From contig CP070700.1 of the NCBI GenBank assembly GCA_020349865.1, positions 4,945,055 through 4,985,751 of the forward strand: 40,697 bases of DNA. Direction: 5' to 3'. The stretch comes from Desulfobacteraceae bacterium (GTDB lineage: Bacteria > Desulfobacterota > DSM-4660 > Desulfatiglandales > Desulfatiglandaceae). The position numbers and the translations under genes were made by a program. Shown here in pieces: positions 31,365 through 40,548 of the stretch. The notes under the pieces were generated by a model. That model did no database searches, was not told the DNA's origin, and saw only the letters and a program-made list of their open reading frames with translations. Each line of letters opens with the position of its first letter. The first letter of the stretch is position 1.

Positions 31365-33377
31365 TCAACCACTCGGTTTTTTGATTGGAATCTCAACTAC
31401 AAACTCTGCTCCTCCCCATTTACTGGTAAATATACGTAGGGTTCCGCCGTGATCTGATATAATTCTGTGACTGAGGCTCAGGCCTATGCCTGTGCTGCCG
31501 TTTTTCGTGGTATAAAAAGGATCGAATATCTTGCCTTTAATATCCGGCCTCACACCAGGACCCGAATCGGAAACTCGCACCAAAACACTGTTTTTTTCCA
31601 TGGATGAGCTTACCCCTAATATCTTGTCGCCATCCATGTTTTTCATGGCTTCAGTGGCATTGGTGATCAGGTTGAGAATCACCTCTTCAATCAAGAGCGG
31701 ATCCACATGGCACGATGGCAGGTCCTTGGCCAGGTCTTTTTCAATATTAATCCCGCTTTTTCGTAACGTGACCGAGGAAAGATTTATGGCCTCTTCAACA
31801 GGTTGATTTATGTCTGTCAACATCAACTTGGGTTCACTGGGTTTTGAAAAGTCCATCACTCTCCTGATCACCGATTCAATTTTATTCGAAGCTGATTGGA
31901 CCTGCCCAAGAATTTTTTTTACCTTACCCAAGCTTTCCGCACTATCGTAAATCTTTTCCAGGGTGTTCAAATATATGTTGATGCCTGATAGCGGATTTCT
32001 TATTTCATGGGCAATGCCGGCAGCAATACGGCCCAGGGAGGTCATTTTATCCTGCATCCTCAGCAGATGTTCCATTTCCTTTGCCCGGGTAATATCCATC
32101 ATATTTACCAATACTGCTTCCGTTCCTTGATATTCTATCGTACTTGCCCTGCAGTGAACCCATTTCATATCAAGTTTGCTCTCCATTTTTCCCGGCAGAT
32201 AAAGCCTGAAATCCATATCAATAGTTCGAGTTTCACCTGAGAGTATCTTCTGATAGTTGTGCATGACCTTTTCAGCGTCATCAGTATGGATGACCTTATA
32301 GTCTGCCAGCTTGAATGAACGGGGAAGTGGACCAAACAACCTCTCTTGTTCCGGATTCATATAGACTATCCGATCACCCCTGATAATAAAGATGCCGGTG
32401 AGTGAATTTTGAACCAGATCGCGCAGGCGCTGTTCGCTTTCCCTTAAAGCCTCCTCTGTCCTCTTGCGCTCGGTAATATCCAAAAAGGATCCTACGCTTT
32501 TTTTAGTTCCGGGTATCACAGCAAGGGTAGCAAAGATCTCTTTTACGGTACCATTCTTGTCTATGAATTTGTATTCATAATTTCTCGGGGCTCCGTTTGG
32601 ATCAATTCTTCGAGCAGTGTGATAGGCCATCATTCTGTCAAGGTCAGCTTTGTCCGCAACAAAATCTGTCCAACTTTTTTTTCCCTCCACTTCTTCCTGG
32701 GTGTAACCGGAGAGTTTTGCAAACTTCCTGTTAGCAAGGGATATGGTTGTGTCTTCCTCGATGATTACTGTTGCGGTCCCGGTCGTTTCAAAGATGGTCC
32801 GGTATTTGTCTTCTGACTCACGGAGAGCCCTTGCCGCATGCTCGCGCTCTTCCTCAAGTTCCAAGCTGCGCAGGGCAAGGGCAATGTCGCCGGCAACGTC
32901 TTGAAACAAGGTCTGCTCTTCTTTGTCAGAAGCGAGATATTTGGGGAGGGAAGCACTCAACAAGCCGTAGACTTTTTCTCCATGTTCCAACCGCACCGTT
33001 ATCGCCTCCCTGTCCCCGTAACTATGCGACAAAGGGCAGTTGGTGCACGTGTGGGCCGGATTCTTGGTAACTGCGATGCCCGGTCGCGACAGCGCCCTTC
33101 GACCACAATCCATGAGCTCACCATTTTTCAGCAGTTCGACCAGCGGCAAGAATTGCGCCCCTAATCCTGCTTCGGCAGTGGTCAAAAGCCCGCCGGAATC
33201 ATCTATCAGGGCTATCCAGGCGTTATGGTAACCTCCATTGTAAACGAGGTTATCGCAGCACTCCTTCAGCAGTCTGCTGGTGTCCTTTTCTCTGAATATG
33301 GCATGGTTGGCGTTCCGGATGGCGCGCAACACAAGATTGAGGTGCTCAATACTATGTTCTTTGTTTTTTGTTTTCAT
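31365..33377 (-). CDS. GAF-PAS-PAS histidine kinase, probable partner of the NtrC-type regulator
   Basis: This 670-residue soluble kinase has a GAF domain (about 15-170) with cysteines C91, C111 and C114 (HTCTNCPL), two PAS domains (about 188-305 and 315-432), HisKA with H457 (GIAHEIRNPLSG) and an HATPase domain (DSGPGVR, STGIGLSLSHRI). No membrane helix. The clustered cysteines could bind a metal or haem or sense redox state, an inference. It ends 65 bases before the NtrC-type regulator start, so the two form a two-component operon. The ATG is preceded by TAGGTGCGATGA, a modest site. Confidence 0.9.
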   Translation of the reverse strand: MKTKNKEHSIEHLNLVLRAIRNANHAIFREKDTSRLLKECCDNLVYNGGYHNAWIALIDDSGGLLTTAEAGLGAQFLPLVELLKNGELMDCGRRALSRPGIAVTKNPAHTCTNCPLSHSYGDREAITVRLEHGEKVYGLLSASLPKYLASDKEEQTLFQDVAGDIALALRSLELEEEREHAARALRESEDKYRTIFETTGTATVIIEEDTTISLANRKFAKLSGYTQEEVEGKKSWTDFVADKADLDRMMAYHTARRIDPNGAPRNYEYKFIDKNGTVKEIFATLAVIPGTKKSVGSFLDITERKRTEEALRESEQRLRDLVQNSLTGIFIIRGDRIVYMNPEQERLFGPLPRSFKLADYKVIHTDDAEKVMHNYQKILSGETRTIDMDFRLYLPGKMESKLDMKWVHCRASTIEYQGTEAVLVNMMDITRAKEMEHLLRMQDKMTSLGRIAAGIAHEIRNPLSGINIYLNTLEKIYDSAESLGKVKKILGQVQSASNKIESVIRRVMDFSKPSEPKLMLTDINQPVEEAINLSSVTLRKSGINIEKDLAKDLPSCHVDPLLIEEVILNLITNATEAMKNMDGDKILGVSSSMEKNSVLVRVSDSGPGVRPDIKGKIFDPFYTTKNGSTGIGLSLSHRIISDHGGTLRIFTSKWGGAEFVVEIPIKKPSG

Positions 33378-33441
33378 TCATCGCACCTATACATAATATA
33401 GTAATAACTTCTTAGCCATAAGATTTCGGGTTTCAAGTATC

Positions 33442-33520
33442 GTAACAGTTGAGCGCTTTGAAAAAACCATTATTAGATTATCTCCCTTTTTGCACTATTT
33501 TCGAACAGCTAAACTGTTAC
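33442..33520 (+). repeat. Dispersed repeat, copy D: 79-bp end-only derivative with perfect 8-bp duplication
   Basis: Only the terminal inverted repeats remain (GTAACAGTTGAGCGCTTTG left; CGAACAGCTAAACTGTTAC right) around a short centre. The octamer CAAGTATC directly abuts both ends (33434-33441 and 33521-33528). This defines the element's boundaries and an 8-bp target duplication. It lies between the kinase gene and the deacetylase gene. Confidence 0.85.
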
Positions 33521-33607
33521 CAAGTATCAAGTTTCTTGTATGTTGATAGAATAAAGTCCCCAAGTAAAACAAAACGATAAGAAAATCCAAAAGCATTATC
33601 ATAAGGG

Positions 33608-34765
33608 CTAGAGCCCATGGATAGGGAAGATCTCATTCCGGATATAGTCCACTACCTTTTGTGCCTCCCCCAATGCCTTATCTTTGATGTCTCCTTTAGT
33701 GTAGTAAGGGTGATCATAGAGACTGCCCACCTCGTTTTCGGGCCCAAACATCATACCGCCTACAAGACCGGCAAACTCGTCCACCGGCTCCACATGGTTT
33801 AATAGGGACCAGGCAAGGGTCCAGCAGCGGGAGGTTCGATAGAGGTCGTAGCCTCCCCCGCCAAGGCCGAGGATTTTTGGACAAAGGGCCATGATTCCCT
33901 TCAAGGCCTTCTGGTACCCGTTATTGGTGAGCTTAAGGTGGGTGAGAGGATCGGATATCAGGGTATCGGCCCCGAGCTCAGCCACAATGAAGTCCGGTGA
34001 AAAGGACCTAACCAGCGGGGGAACTATTGCATTAAAGACAAAATCATACACTTCGTCATCGGTGCCTGGCTCCAGGGGGACGTTGACCGTGAAACCCCTG
34101 CCTTTGCCTTCGCCGACCTCTGTTTCACTGCCCGACCAGGGGTAAAGGGTTTTTCCGGTTTCGTGGAGGGAAATGAAGAGGACCCTTTCGTCTTCATAGA
34201 AGGCCTGCTGAACGCCGTTTCCGTGATGGGCATCAAGGTCTATGAAGACCGCCCTGGGTCCAGCCGATCCACGCAGGATGTCCATAAGGGCAATCACGAT
34301 GTCATTGATGTAACAAAACCCCTCAGCGTTGCCAGGCAGGGCGTGGTGGAACCCTCCTAAGGGGTTAAACGCAACCAGGGCTTCGCCATTGATGATCCGT
34401 TGCATGGCCACATGTGTACCACCCGCTGCCCGTAAAGACCATTCGTAGATTCCTGAAAGAATGGGGGTATCTTCAGTGCCTAGACCGTGCTCAAGCATCT
34501 CAAGATTTACCTTGCCCTGGCTTGCTTCCTTGAGGAGACTGAGGTAAGCAGGCTCATGAAAAAGAGTAAGGAGATTCTCGTCCAGGGGCTCAGGTTCAAG
34601 AATGGTCATCCAGGGATAGTTCATAACACCGTAACGGGTGCAGAGGTCATAGGTCTTGGTAGCCCTCTCAGGCTTGAATGGGTGGTTAGGCCCAAAATCA
34701 AAGCGGCCCATCTCCTCTGAGTAGACAAAGATTGATCCTGCTGTTTGAACGTCGTCTTTTCCCAA
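33608..34765 (-). CDS. AcuC-like class I/II histone deacetylase family protein
   Basis: The 385-residue protein has the deacetylase signature: catalytic histidine pair GGFHHALPG, zinc ligands in DLDAHHGNG and in GADTLISDP, and the GGGGYD loop carrying the catalytic tyrosine. In Bacillus and other bacteria AcuC removes acetyl groups from acetyl-CoA synthetase; others act on acetylpolyamines. The start is a TTG with GAGGA five bases upstream; starting at the next ATG would cut off the conserved FVYSEE strand. It is divergent from the unrecognised gene at 34927. In the same window a Pat-like acetyltransferase and the end of acs occur, making reversible acetylation of Acs a likely role. Confidence 0.9.
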   Translation of the reverse strand: MGKDDVQTAGSIFVYSEEMGRFDFGPNHPFKPERATKTYDLCTRYGVMNYPWMTILEPEPLDENLLTLFHEPAYLSLLKEASQGKVNLEMLEHGLGTEDTPILSGIYEWSLRAAGGTHVAMQRIINGEALVAFNPLGGFHHALPGNAEGFCYINDIVIALMDILRGSAGPRAVFIDLDAHHGNGVQQAFYEDERVLFISLHETGKTLYPWSGSETEVGEGKGRGFTVNVPLEPGTDDEVYDFVFNAIVPPLVRSFSPDFIVAELGADTLISDPLTHLKLTNNGYQKALKGIMALCPKILGLGGGGYDLYRTSRCWTLAWSLLNHVEPVDEFAGLVGGMMFGPENEVGSLYDHPYYTKGDIKDKALGEAQKVVDYIRNEIFPIHGL

Positions 34766-34926
34766 GGGGTCCTCTCAGCTTGTTGCGCGTGAAATGCTAT
34801 CAAAACGCGGGAATTTGGGTCAACGAAAAAGAATGATCTGCCTTGCAAAGGCACGACTCTTTTCCGTTTTTTTTGACTTCCCCGTGAAAATGGTCTAATT
34901 AAATAAATAATAGGAGAAGCTTAGCC

Positions 34927-35733
34927 ATGCCCTGGATTCAGAGAATCAGCCGCCTTTCGCCCCCTGAAAAGGAAGGTATCTATCGGATCCTCATTCCCCC
35001 TTCACTCTATAATCGTTTCAGGATTGACCCCTTGTCCCTGTGTGATGAAAAGGGGAAGAAGGTGGTGCGCTTCTTCTGTCCGCGAGGAGACAGGACCTGC
35101 CTGGTGGAAATAAAATTTGAAGGGTCGGAACATGTACTCTACTCAATTCAGCTTGCGGATTTGAACGATTTTACGCAGATTGACTGGGATTTCCTCATTG
35201 TAAACGATCCTGCCTCTCCCCAGTACAATACACATATCGATCAGGAGGGGAGAGATACGCTCTTCGGGTGGGCAGCAAGAAACATTGCCGAGGAGCAAAA
35301 GGCCGTGGAGGCCGGGCTTTTTCCAGGGCAGGTCACTAAGGGTCTGGGATTGACCCGGGAAGTGACCCATGTACTCGAGTTTTTCTGCCGGATCTTTGAT
35401 ATTAAAAGTATTCGGCTGGAAGCACTCTTCTATCACAACGCAATTACTTATGAAAGGAATGGTTTCAGCTATTTCAACCAATATGCCCAGATGAAAAGGA
35501 TCCATGAGCTCTTTCAACCTGGAGAAGCACTCTTTAATAAATTGGACAATAGCACGCCATTTCGCAGGCCTGAATTTGCCCACACGGTGAGGGGCCGTAG
35601 CTGGGCTATCCATGACGGCATTCTTGAAGAGATTGACGATGATGTGCTTGACGAGGGCTGGGTTTCACCGGTGATGTACCGGATGGTGGGAAAACCCAGA
35701 GGCATGGTAACCTTCCCCGGTCCAGTATATTAG
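34927..35733 (+). CDS. Conserved-looking protein of unknown function (268 aa)
   Basis: I do not recognise this family. The protein is soluble, with no signal peptide, membrane helix or cysteine cluster; three cysteines are scattered in the first 60 residues and one lies near 154. An N-terminal beta-rich part (about 1-110) is followed by a helical part (110-268) with repeated aromatic residues and the sequence DPASPQYNTHIDQEGRDTLF. AGGAG precedes the ATG. It starts 161 bases from the divergent AcuC-like gene, so the two share a promoter region; a TTGACT box at about 34873 may be its -35 element. A hairpin follows the stop. Confidence 0.78.
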   Translation: MPWIQRISRLSPPEKEGIYRILIPPSLYNRFRIDPLSLCDEKGKKVVRFFCPRGDRTCLVEIKFEGSEHVLYSIQLADLNDFTQIDWDFLIVNDPASPQYNTHIDQEGRDTLFGWAARNIAEEQKAVEAGLFPGQVTKGLGLTREVTHVLEFFCRIFDIKSIRLEALFYHNAITYERNGFSYFNQYAQMKRIHELFQPGEALFNKLDNSTPFRRPEFAHTVRGRSWAIHDGILEEIDDDVLDEGWVSPVMYRMVGKPRGMVTFPGPVY

Positions 35734-35738
35734 ATCTG

Positions 35739-35770
35739 TCCCCTATCCCAACCCTTTATAGGGGATAGGT
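35739..35770 (+). terminator. Hairpin after the unknown protein gene
   Basis: CCTATCCC (35742-35749) pairs with GGGATAGG (35762-35769) around a 12-nt loop six bases beyond the stop. There is little T tract. Probably a terminator; strength unclear. Confidence 0.45.
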
Positions 35771-35902
35771 ATATTGGGGTTTACATCAAAAAGAGATTCG
35801 TGTTCTAATATAGTTATAAGCTAATAATTAAAAGTCTCAAGATTTCTAGAACTTATTGAGAATAAAGGAGTTTCTGCGAGGACTAAGCTTTTGCCTCGCA
35901 CA

Positions 35903-36060
35903 TGGAATAATGGAATACTGGAATGGTGGAATGATGTAAATTCGTCTTTGACTTGATGTTTTAAGTGGCGCTTTCTCATTTGCTGCATGGCTTGTCAAGG
36001 TGATTTTCCCAACAAACCATTCCCTCAATTGCCCAGAACCCGGTATTCCAACATTCCAAT
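35903..36060. repeat. TGGAAT-type tandem repeat and inverted copy
   Basis: Four TGGAAT units spaced 8-9 bp occur at 35903-35936, and inverted units (TATTCCAACATTCCAAT) at 36044-36060. The whole looks like a short repeat element with inverted ends. The rest of 35771-36245 shows a further small palindrome around 36090-36120 (TTGTCGACGAG ... CTCGACAGG) and no gene I can support. Confidence 0.5.
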
Positions 36061-36245
36061 CGCACGACCTGGAGGCCTTTCGGCTTCGAGACTTGTCGAC
36101 GAGCCTCTCGACAGGTTGTGAGCGAAGCGAACGGAGTTCTAATGAGGATAAAAAACTGTCCCAGCTCCGGGCAAGGCTCCAGCTTATTGAGTATTTGTAC
36201 ACAATTGAAAATTTTCCCACATCCCTTGGTCAACGAGGAACATAA

Positions 36246-39053
36246 ATGTTCATACTGCTCTTTCGCGACTGGAGCATCCGCACAAAGCTCATTAGCGTAA
36301 CCCTCTTTTTAGTCTTGCTTCCCCTTCTATGCGTCGCCTACCTCACGATGAATCGTTTCGGCAAGGCCCTTAAAAGCGCATCCGAAGAAGACCTGGAACA
36401 TCTCGTGAGAAACATTTATTCCATGTGCAAGGTCCAGCAGGAGATGGTCCAGATAAAGGTGGGCTCCGACCTGAACGTTGCCCGGGAACTACTTTACTTG
36501 CACGGTCACGTTATAGAAATCGTGCCAGGGGAAAGGATTCATTTTGATGCCATTAACCAGTTCACCAACGAACGATATCCGGTCACGGTTCCCCTTTGGA
36601 AGATAGCTGGAAGAGCACTGAGCCGAGATGCTCATTTTGTCGATGAGGTCCAGAAACTTGTAGGCGGAACCTGCACTATTTTTCAAAGAATTGGTGGAAA
36701 CCGGCTCCTTCGCATATCAACCAATGTCCAAGGAAAGGACGGTAAAAGGGCCGTGGGGACATTCATACCCCCTGAAAGCCCTGTGACACAGGCAATTTTG
36801 GCCGGGCGCTCCTATAAAGGCCGGGCCTATGTGGTGAACGACTGGTATATTACTGCCTACGAACCAATTAAAGGAGACAACGGGGAAGTCATCGGTGCCC
36901 TTTATGTGGGTGTCAAGGAGCAGAGTGCCCAATCTCTTAAAGATGAGATAAAAGGAATAAAGGTTGGTGATACAGGCTATGTCTACATTATGGATGGGAA
37001 AGGCGGCTTGAAGGTCCATCCGGCCAAAGAAGGAAAGAACATTATTGATTCCAAAGATTCATCCGGGTTTGAATACATCCGTGCCATGGTAATGGACGCC
37101 TCTAAGCTTAACGACGATGAGGTGGGTACTATCCGTTACCCCTGGATTAATCCGGAGCTGGGAGAAACAAGGCCGAGGCAGAAGATCAATAAATACATAT
37201 ACTTCAAGCCATGGGACTGGATTATTGCGGCCGGTACCTATGAGGAGGAAATCTATGGCTCTCTTTACAAGACCGAACGATTCATCATAATCATGGTCCT
37301 TGTGGGACTCGTCCTGGTATTTGTTTTGACTCTCACCCTCTCAAAGGTACTGACAATGCCCATTAAAGAGCTTACAGAGGTCACCACCAGAATGGCAGGC
37401 GGCGACCTCTCCGAGAGGGTCCTGGTCCGCAGTGCGGATGAGATCGGCGTCCTGGGGGTGTCGTTCAACAGGATGATAGTGCAGATCCAGCACTACACAT
37501 CAAATCTGGAAAAGATTGTAGCGTCCAGGACCCAGGAGCTTAAAGAGTCAAGGGAGATGTATCGTGACCTTTCCCGGTTCTTAAACAGCATCCTGGATAG
37601 TGCCACCGAATATGCCATTATGGCACTCGATTTTTATGGGAGGATCATCGAATTCAATAAAGGGGCAGAAAAGATTTTTGGCTGGAAAAAGAATGAGGTC
37701 CTTAATAAAGAGAAAACAGGCATCACTCTTGTTCCGGAGGACTACAAGCGAGGGATTCAGAAAGAGATTTCGGAACGGACCCGAACTGAAGGAGTCTGTG
37801 AACTGGATATGTATAGGATCAGAAAAAATGGCGAGCGCTTTCCGGCCCATTCGACGATTACGGCCATGAAAGGTCCCTTGGGAAAGACCGAGGGTTTTGT
37901 GGAGATTGTTCGGGACCTCACACAGAGAAAAAGCCTTGAGAAGGAACTCCGGGAGACCAAAGAGTTCCTCGAAAATATCATGGAGAGTTCTGTTGATGGA
38001 ATCGTGACCACTGATCTTAAAGGGAAGATCACCTACCTGAACCGCGCCATGGAGGAAATGATCAAATACCAGAGAAAGGAAATCCTGGGAGAACACATCT
38101 CGCGTGTTTATGTCAGAGGTATTGAAGAGGCCAGGGATATTATGGCCCTCCTGCGGGCAGATGAGAGAGCTGAAAACTACGAGATGGAAGTGAGGACAAA
38201 AGACGGTGAGATCCTTGTCATCTTGAATTCCCTTTTTTTGCTTCGAGATGAAGATAACCAGGTTATCGGGACTGCAGGAATCTTTAATGATATCAGTGAG
38301 AAAAAGCGTCTGGAGGACAAGCTCAAAACGGCCCAGGTCCGTCTCGTTGAGGCATCCAAAATGAGGGCCCTTGGGGAACTGGTTGCCGGTGTTGCCCACG
38401 AGTTGAATAATCCACTTATGGCCTCGCAAACCATTTTGTACGTACTCCTCAAAAATCTTAGTGAAGGTCACCCGGAACGGGAGCGGCTGGAACTCATAAA
38501 AAAATGCAACAACAGAATCGAGAGAATCGTTGAACACTTGAGAGAATTTTCCAGACAGACCGAGCCCGAGTTTAGTGAGCTTGACATAAACCAGCCCATA
38601 GAGAATGCCCTGATGATCACAGGACAACAACTCCTCAACCACAACATGGTGATCGAAAAGAGACTGTCCCAAGATTTGCCAAAGGTCATGGGCGACTCAA
38701 ACCAGCTCGAACAGGTATTCCTCAACCTGATTTCCAATGCCAGGGATGCAATGGATAATTTGAAGAGAGCAAAGGAGTTGACCATTAGTTCTTACCGTAC
38801 CGAAGATGACGGAGTTCCTCTGGTCGGCATCTCGGTAAAAGATACGGGGGAGGGGATACCTGAAGAACACCTTGATAAAGTCCTTGAGCCTTTCTTCAGC
38901 ACCAAACCGGTGGGAAAGGGCACAGGCCTGGGTCTTTCTCTCTGTTTTGGCATAATAGAGGCCCACGGAGGCAGGATTGAAATCAAAAGCCAACCTGGTA
39001 AAGGGACTGAGGTAACGATCCTGCTGCCAGCGAAACAATCGGGAAAGGAGTAA
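36246..39053 (+). CDS. Membrane histidine kinase: Cache-HAMP-PAS-PAS-HisKA-HATPase
   Basis: The 935-residue sensor has a first membrane helix (14-34), a periplasmic double-Cache region (about 40-338; second half with TGYVYIMDGKGGLKVHP and the DWIIAAGTY end motif), a second helix (345-366), HAMP (about 367-420), a coiled coil, PAS domains (about 445-560 and 572-690), HisKA with H718 (GVAHELNNPLMAS) and HATPase (DTGEGIP, GTGLGLSLCFG). Periplasmic Cache domains usually bind small organic acids or amino acids. GAGGAA precedes the ATG. It is four bases from the receiver gene that follows, a two-gene operon. The actual ligand cannot be told from sequence. Confidence 0.92.
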   Translation: MFILLFRDWSIRTKLISVTLFLVLLPLLCVAYLTMNRFGKALKSASEEDLEHLVRNIYSMCKVQQEMVQIKVGSDLNVARELLYLHGHVIEIVPGERIHFDAINQFTNERYPVTVPLWKIAGRALSRDAHFVDEVQKLVGGTCTIFQRIGGNRLLRISTNVQGKDGKRAVGTFIPPESPVTQAILAGRSYKGRAYVVNDWYITAYEPIKGDNGEVIGALYVGVKEQSAQSLKDEIKGIKVGDTGYVYIMDGKGGLKVHPAKEGKNIIDSKDSSGFEYIRAMVMDASKLNDDEVGTIRYPWINPELGETRPRQKINKYIYFKPWDWIIAAGTYEEEIYGSLYKTERFIIIMVLVGLVLVFVLTLTLSKVLTMPIKELTEVTTRMAGGDLSERVLVRSADEIGVLGVSFNRMIVQIQHYTSNLEKIVASRTQELKESREMYRDLSRFLNSILDSATEYAIMALDFYGRIIEFNKGAEKIFGWKKNEVLNKEKTGITLVPEDYKRGIQKEISERTRTEGVCELDMYRIRKNGERFPAHSTITAMKGPLGKTEGFVEIVRDLTQRKSLEKELRETKEFLENIMESSVDGIVTTDLKGKITYLNRAMEEMIKYQRKEILGEHISRVYVRGIEEARDIMALLRADERAENYEMEVRTKDGEILVILNSLFLLRDEDNQVIGTAGIFNDISEKKRLEDKLKTAQVRLVEASKMRALGELVAGVAHELNNPLMASQTILYVLLKNLSEGHPERERLELIKKCNNRIERIVEHLREFSRQTEPEFSELDINQPIENALMITGQQLLNHNMVIEKRLSQDLPKVMGDSNQLEQVFLNLISNARDAMDNLKRAKELTISSYRTEDDGVPLVGISVKDTGEGIPEEHLDKVLEPFFSTKPVGKGTGLGLSLCFGIIEAHGGRIEIKSQPGKGTEVTILLPAKQSGKE

Positions 39054-39057
39054 CGGA

Positions 39058-39423
39058 ATGGCAAAACGCATTCTTATCGTTGATGATGATGAAATGGTAC
39101 TTATTGCCCTTAATGAACTCCTCAGGCCGGAGGGTTATGAGGTTCATACTTTGTCCAGTGGCAACGAGGCACTCAAGAGACTCGAACAGAATGAGTATGA
39201 CCTCCTGATGCTCGATATTATCATGCCTGAGATTGATGGTTTTGAGCTTTGTAAGAAGATCCGGGAAAAAGAAAATTACAGGGAAACGCCGATCGTGTTT
39301 TTAACGGCCAAAAGTCAGGAGGAGGACAGGGCTCAGGGGATTGAGGCAGGGGCCAATCTGTTTCTATCAAAGCCAATATCACCCGAAAAGCTTCTCGGGA
39401 TCATAGTGGATACTATTGGGTGA
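39058..39423 (+). CDS. Stand-alone response regulator receiver, partner of the Cache kinase
   Basis: The 121-residue receiver has VDDDEMV, phospho-acceptor D53 (LLMLDIIMPEIDG), T83 (FLTAK) and K105 (LSKPI). It has no output domain. It starts four bases after the kinase stop, so it is its cognate receiver. Its 3' end overlaps the convergent downstream gene by 11 bases. With the receivers at 6776 and 23453 it is the third single-domain receiver in the window. Confidence 0.9.
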   Translation: MAKRILIVDDDEMVLIALNELLRPEGYEVHTLSSGNEALKRLEQNEYDLLMLDIIMPEIDGFELCKKIREKENYRETPIVFLTAKSQEEDRAQGIEAGANLFLSKPISPEKLLGIIVDTIG

Positions 39424-40483
39424 TATCAAAGGATTGAAGCAGCCTGTCAAGGGCTCCATCGCGATCCATCAGCTCTGTAAAATGCCGGACCTTGAACTCA
39501 TCTTTAGAGGCAAGGCCGGTGGCAGTCTTTTCCAAACGTTCCAGGACCGCGAAGGTGTCATCTTTTACCAGCATTAGGGGGGTCTTGGCATTTTTGGCCG
39601 CCTCCAGGAGTTGAGGCGCTGGGCCTCTGCCACCGGTCAGGAGGATGCCCGCAATGGGACGCCAGGCTTCGGCATCTTCGGTTTCCGCATTGAGAGGAGA
39701 CGGCTCCAGAAAGATGATCTTGTTATAGGCCCTTTTAAAAAGAAGGAGCCCGCCCCTGAGGTCTGTTGATCCAACAGTCATCCCTCCCACAGATAGCTCC
39801 AGTCCTTCCTCCCCCCAGAGCGTCTCAGCATTGAGGATATCCCTTATCTCCCTCAGGCTCCTGAAGGAGAGGACAGGATCCTCGGGAAGTGCGGCCACAA
39901 TTGGAATGCCCTTTTGTGCAAGGGAAGGGATCATTTGATTGCTGATTTCTTCGAGTTTTTCCGGTGCCACCCGGTTAAGGATTATTCCCTTGACCCGGTC
40001 CTTGAGTAGAGAACTGATAGACAGAATGGAATAAATAGATTTGGCGGTATCCCGGAAACGGCTGATAAGAACGAGATCCGCCTTCAACTCATTGATAAGG
40101 GCGACATCGGGAATAGGGCGGGAGGAATCATCAAAGAAGATGTGCTCAGAGCCCATGACAAGAAGGACATCTTTTTCCGCGGATATCTCCTGGGCAAGGG
40201 ACTTGATCTCTTCAAGAATCTCCCCGGTTCCCCTTTGACGCCATGTCTCTTCTGAAAGGAGGTAAGGGCATATGTGCTCCATGGGTTCCTGAAGGTTCAA
40301 TACCTCTTTGAACAGCAAGGCATCACGGTCGATCCAAAGCCCCTCTTTGTTTATGGGGTGGGTTCCAAAGGGCTTTATAAACCCCACGCTCTTACCTCTC
40401 TCTAAAAGCCTTCGCGCTATGGCCCAGGTAATGAGGCTGTGGCCTGCATGATCACCTGTTGCGGCCGTAAAGATAAAAGACAT
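39413..40483 (-). CDS. BioD-like/DRTGG protein (phosphotransacetylase N-terminal domain type)
   Basis: The 356-residue protein resembles the BioD-like N-terminal module of phosphotransacetylases: an AAA_26-type domain (about 1-215) and a DRTGG domain (about 215-335; GMTVGSTDLRGGLL). No catalytic phosphate acetyltransferase domain follows. The P-loop is degenerate: the N-terminus reads FTAATGDHAGHSLITW where family ATPases have a GKT/S, so nucleotide hydrolysis is doubtful. AAGGAGGT lies ten bases upstream of the ATG. Such stand-alone proteins are often found near acyl-CoA synthetase genes and are thought regulatory; here it converges on a two-component pair. Function remains uncertain. Confidence 0.78.
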   Translation of the reverse strand: MSFIFTAATGDHAGHSLITWAIARRLLERGKSVGFIKPFGTHPINKEGLWIDRDALLFKEVLNLQEPMEHICPYLLSEETWRQRGTGEILEEIKSLAQEISAEKDVLLVMGSEHIFFDDSSRPIPDVALINELKADLVLISRFRDTAKSIYSILSISSLLKDRVKGIILNRVAPEKLEEISNQMIPSLAQKGIPIVAALPEDPVLSFRSLREIRDILNAETLWGEEGLELSVGGMTVGSTDLRGGLLLFKRAYNKIIFLEPSPLNAETEDAEAWRPIAGILLTGGRGPAPQLLEAAKNAKTPLMLVKDDTFAVLERLEKTATGLASKDEFKVRHFTELMDRDGALDRLLQSFDITQ

Positions 40484-40548
40484 GCGGAAAAAGACCTCCT
40501 TAACCTACAGCGTTGGACTCGTGTTAAGGCATTATAGGGACTTTGACC

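Noticed and set aside
31300..31368. Longer start for the NtrC-type regulator
   Set aside because: The added residues are encoded by the GGTACC-rich palindrome; the ATG at 31299 has a good ribosome binding site and matches the family's N-terminus.
35903..35936. TGGAAT tandem units as a possible CRISPR array
   Set aside because: Units are 6 bp with 2-3 bp spacers, far too short for CRISPR repeats and spacers; no cas genes nearby.
37581..38672. 363-codon minus-strand open frame
   Set aside because: It is antisense to the Cache-HAMP kinase, whose domains are unambiguous; no family motif in the antisense translation.
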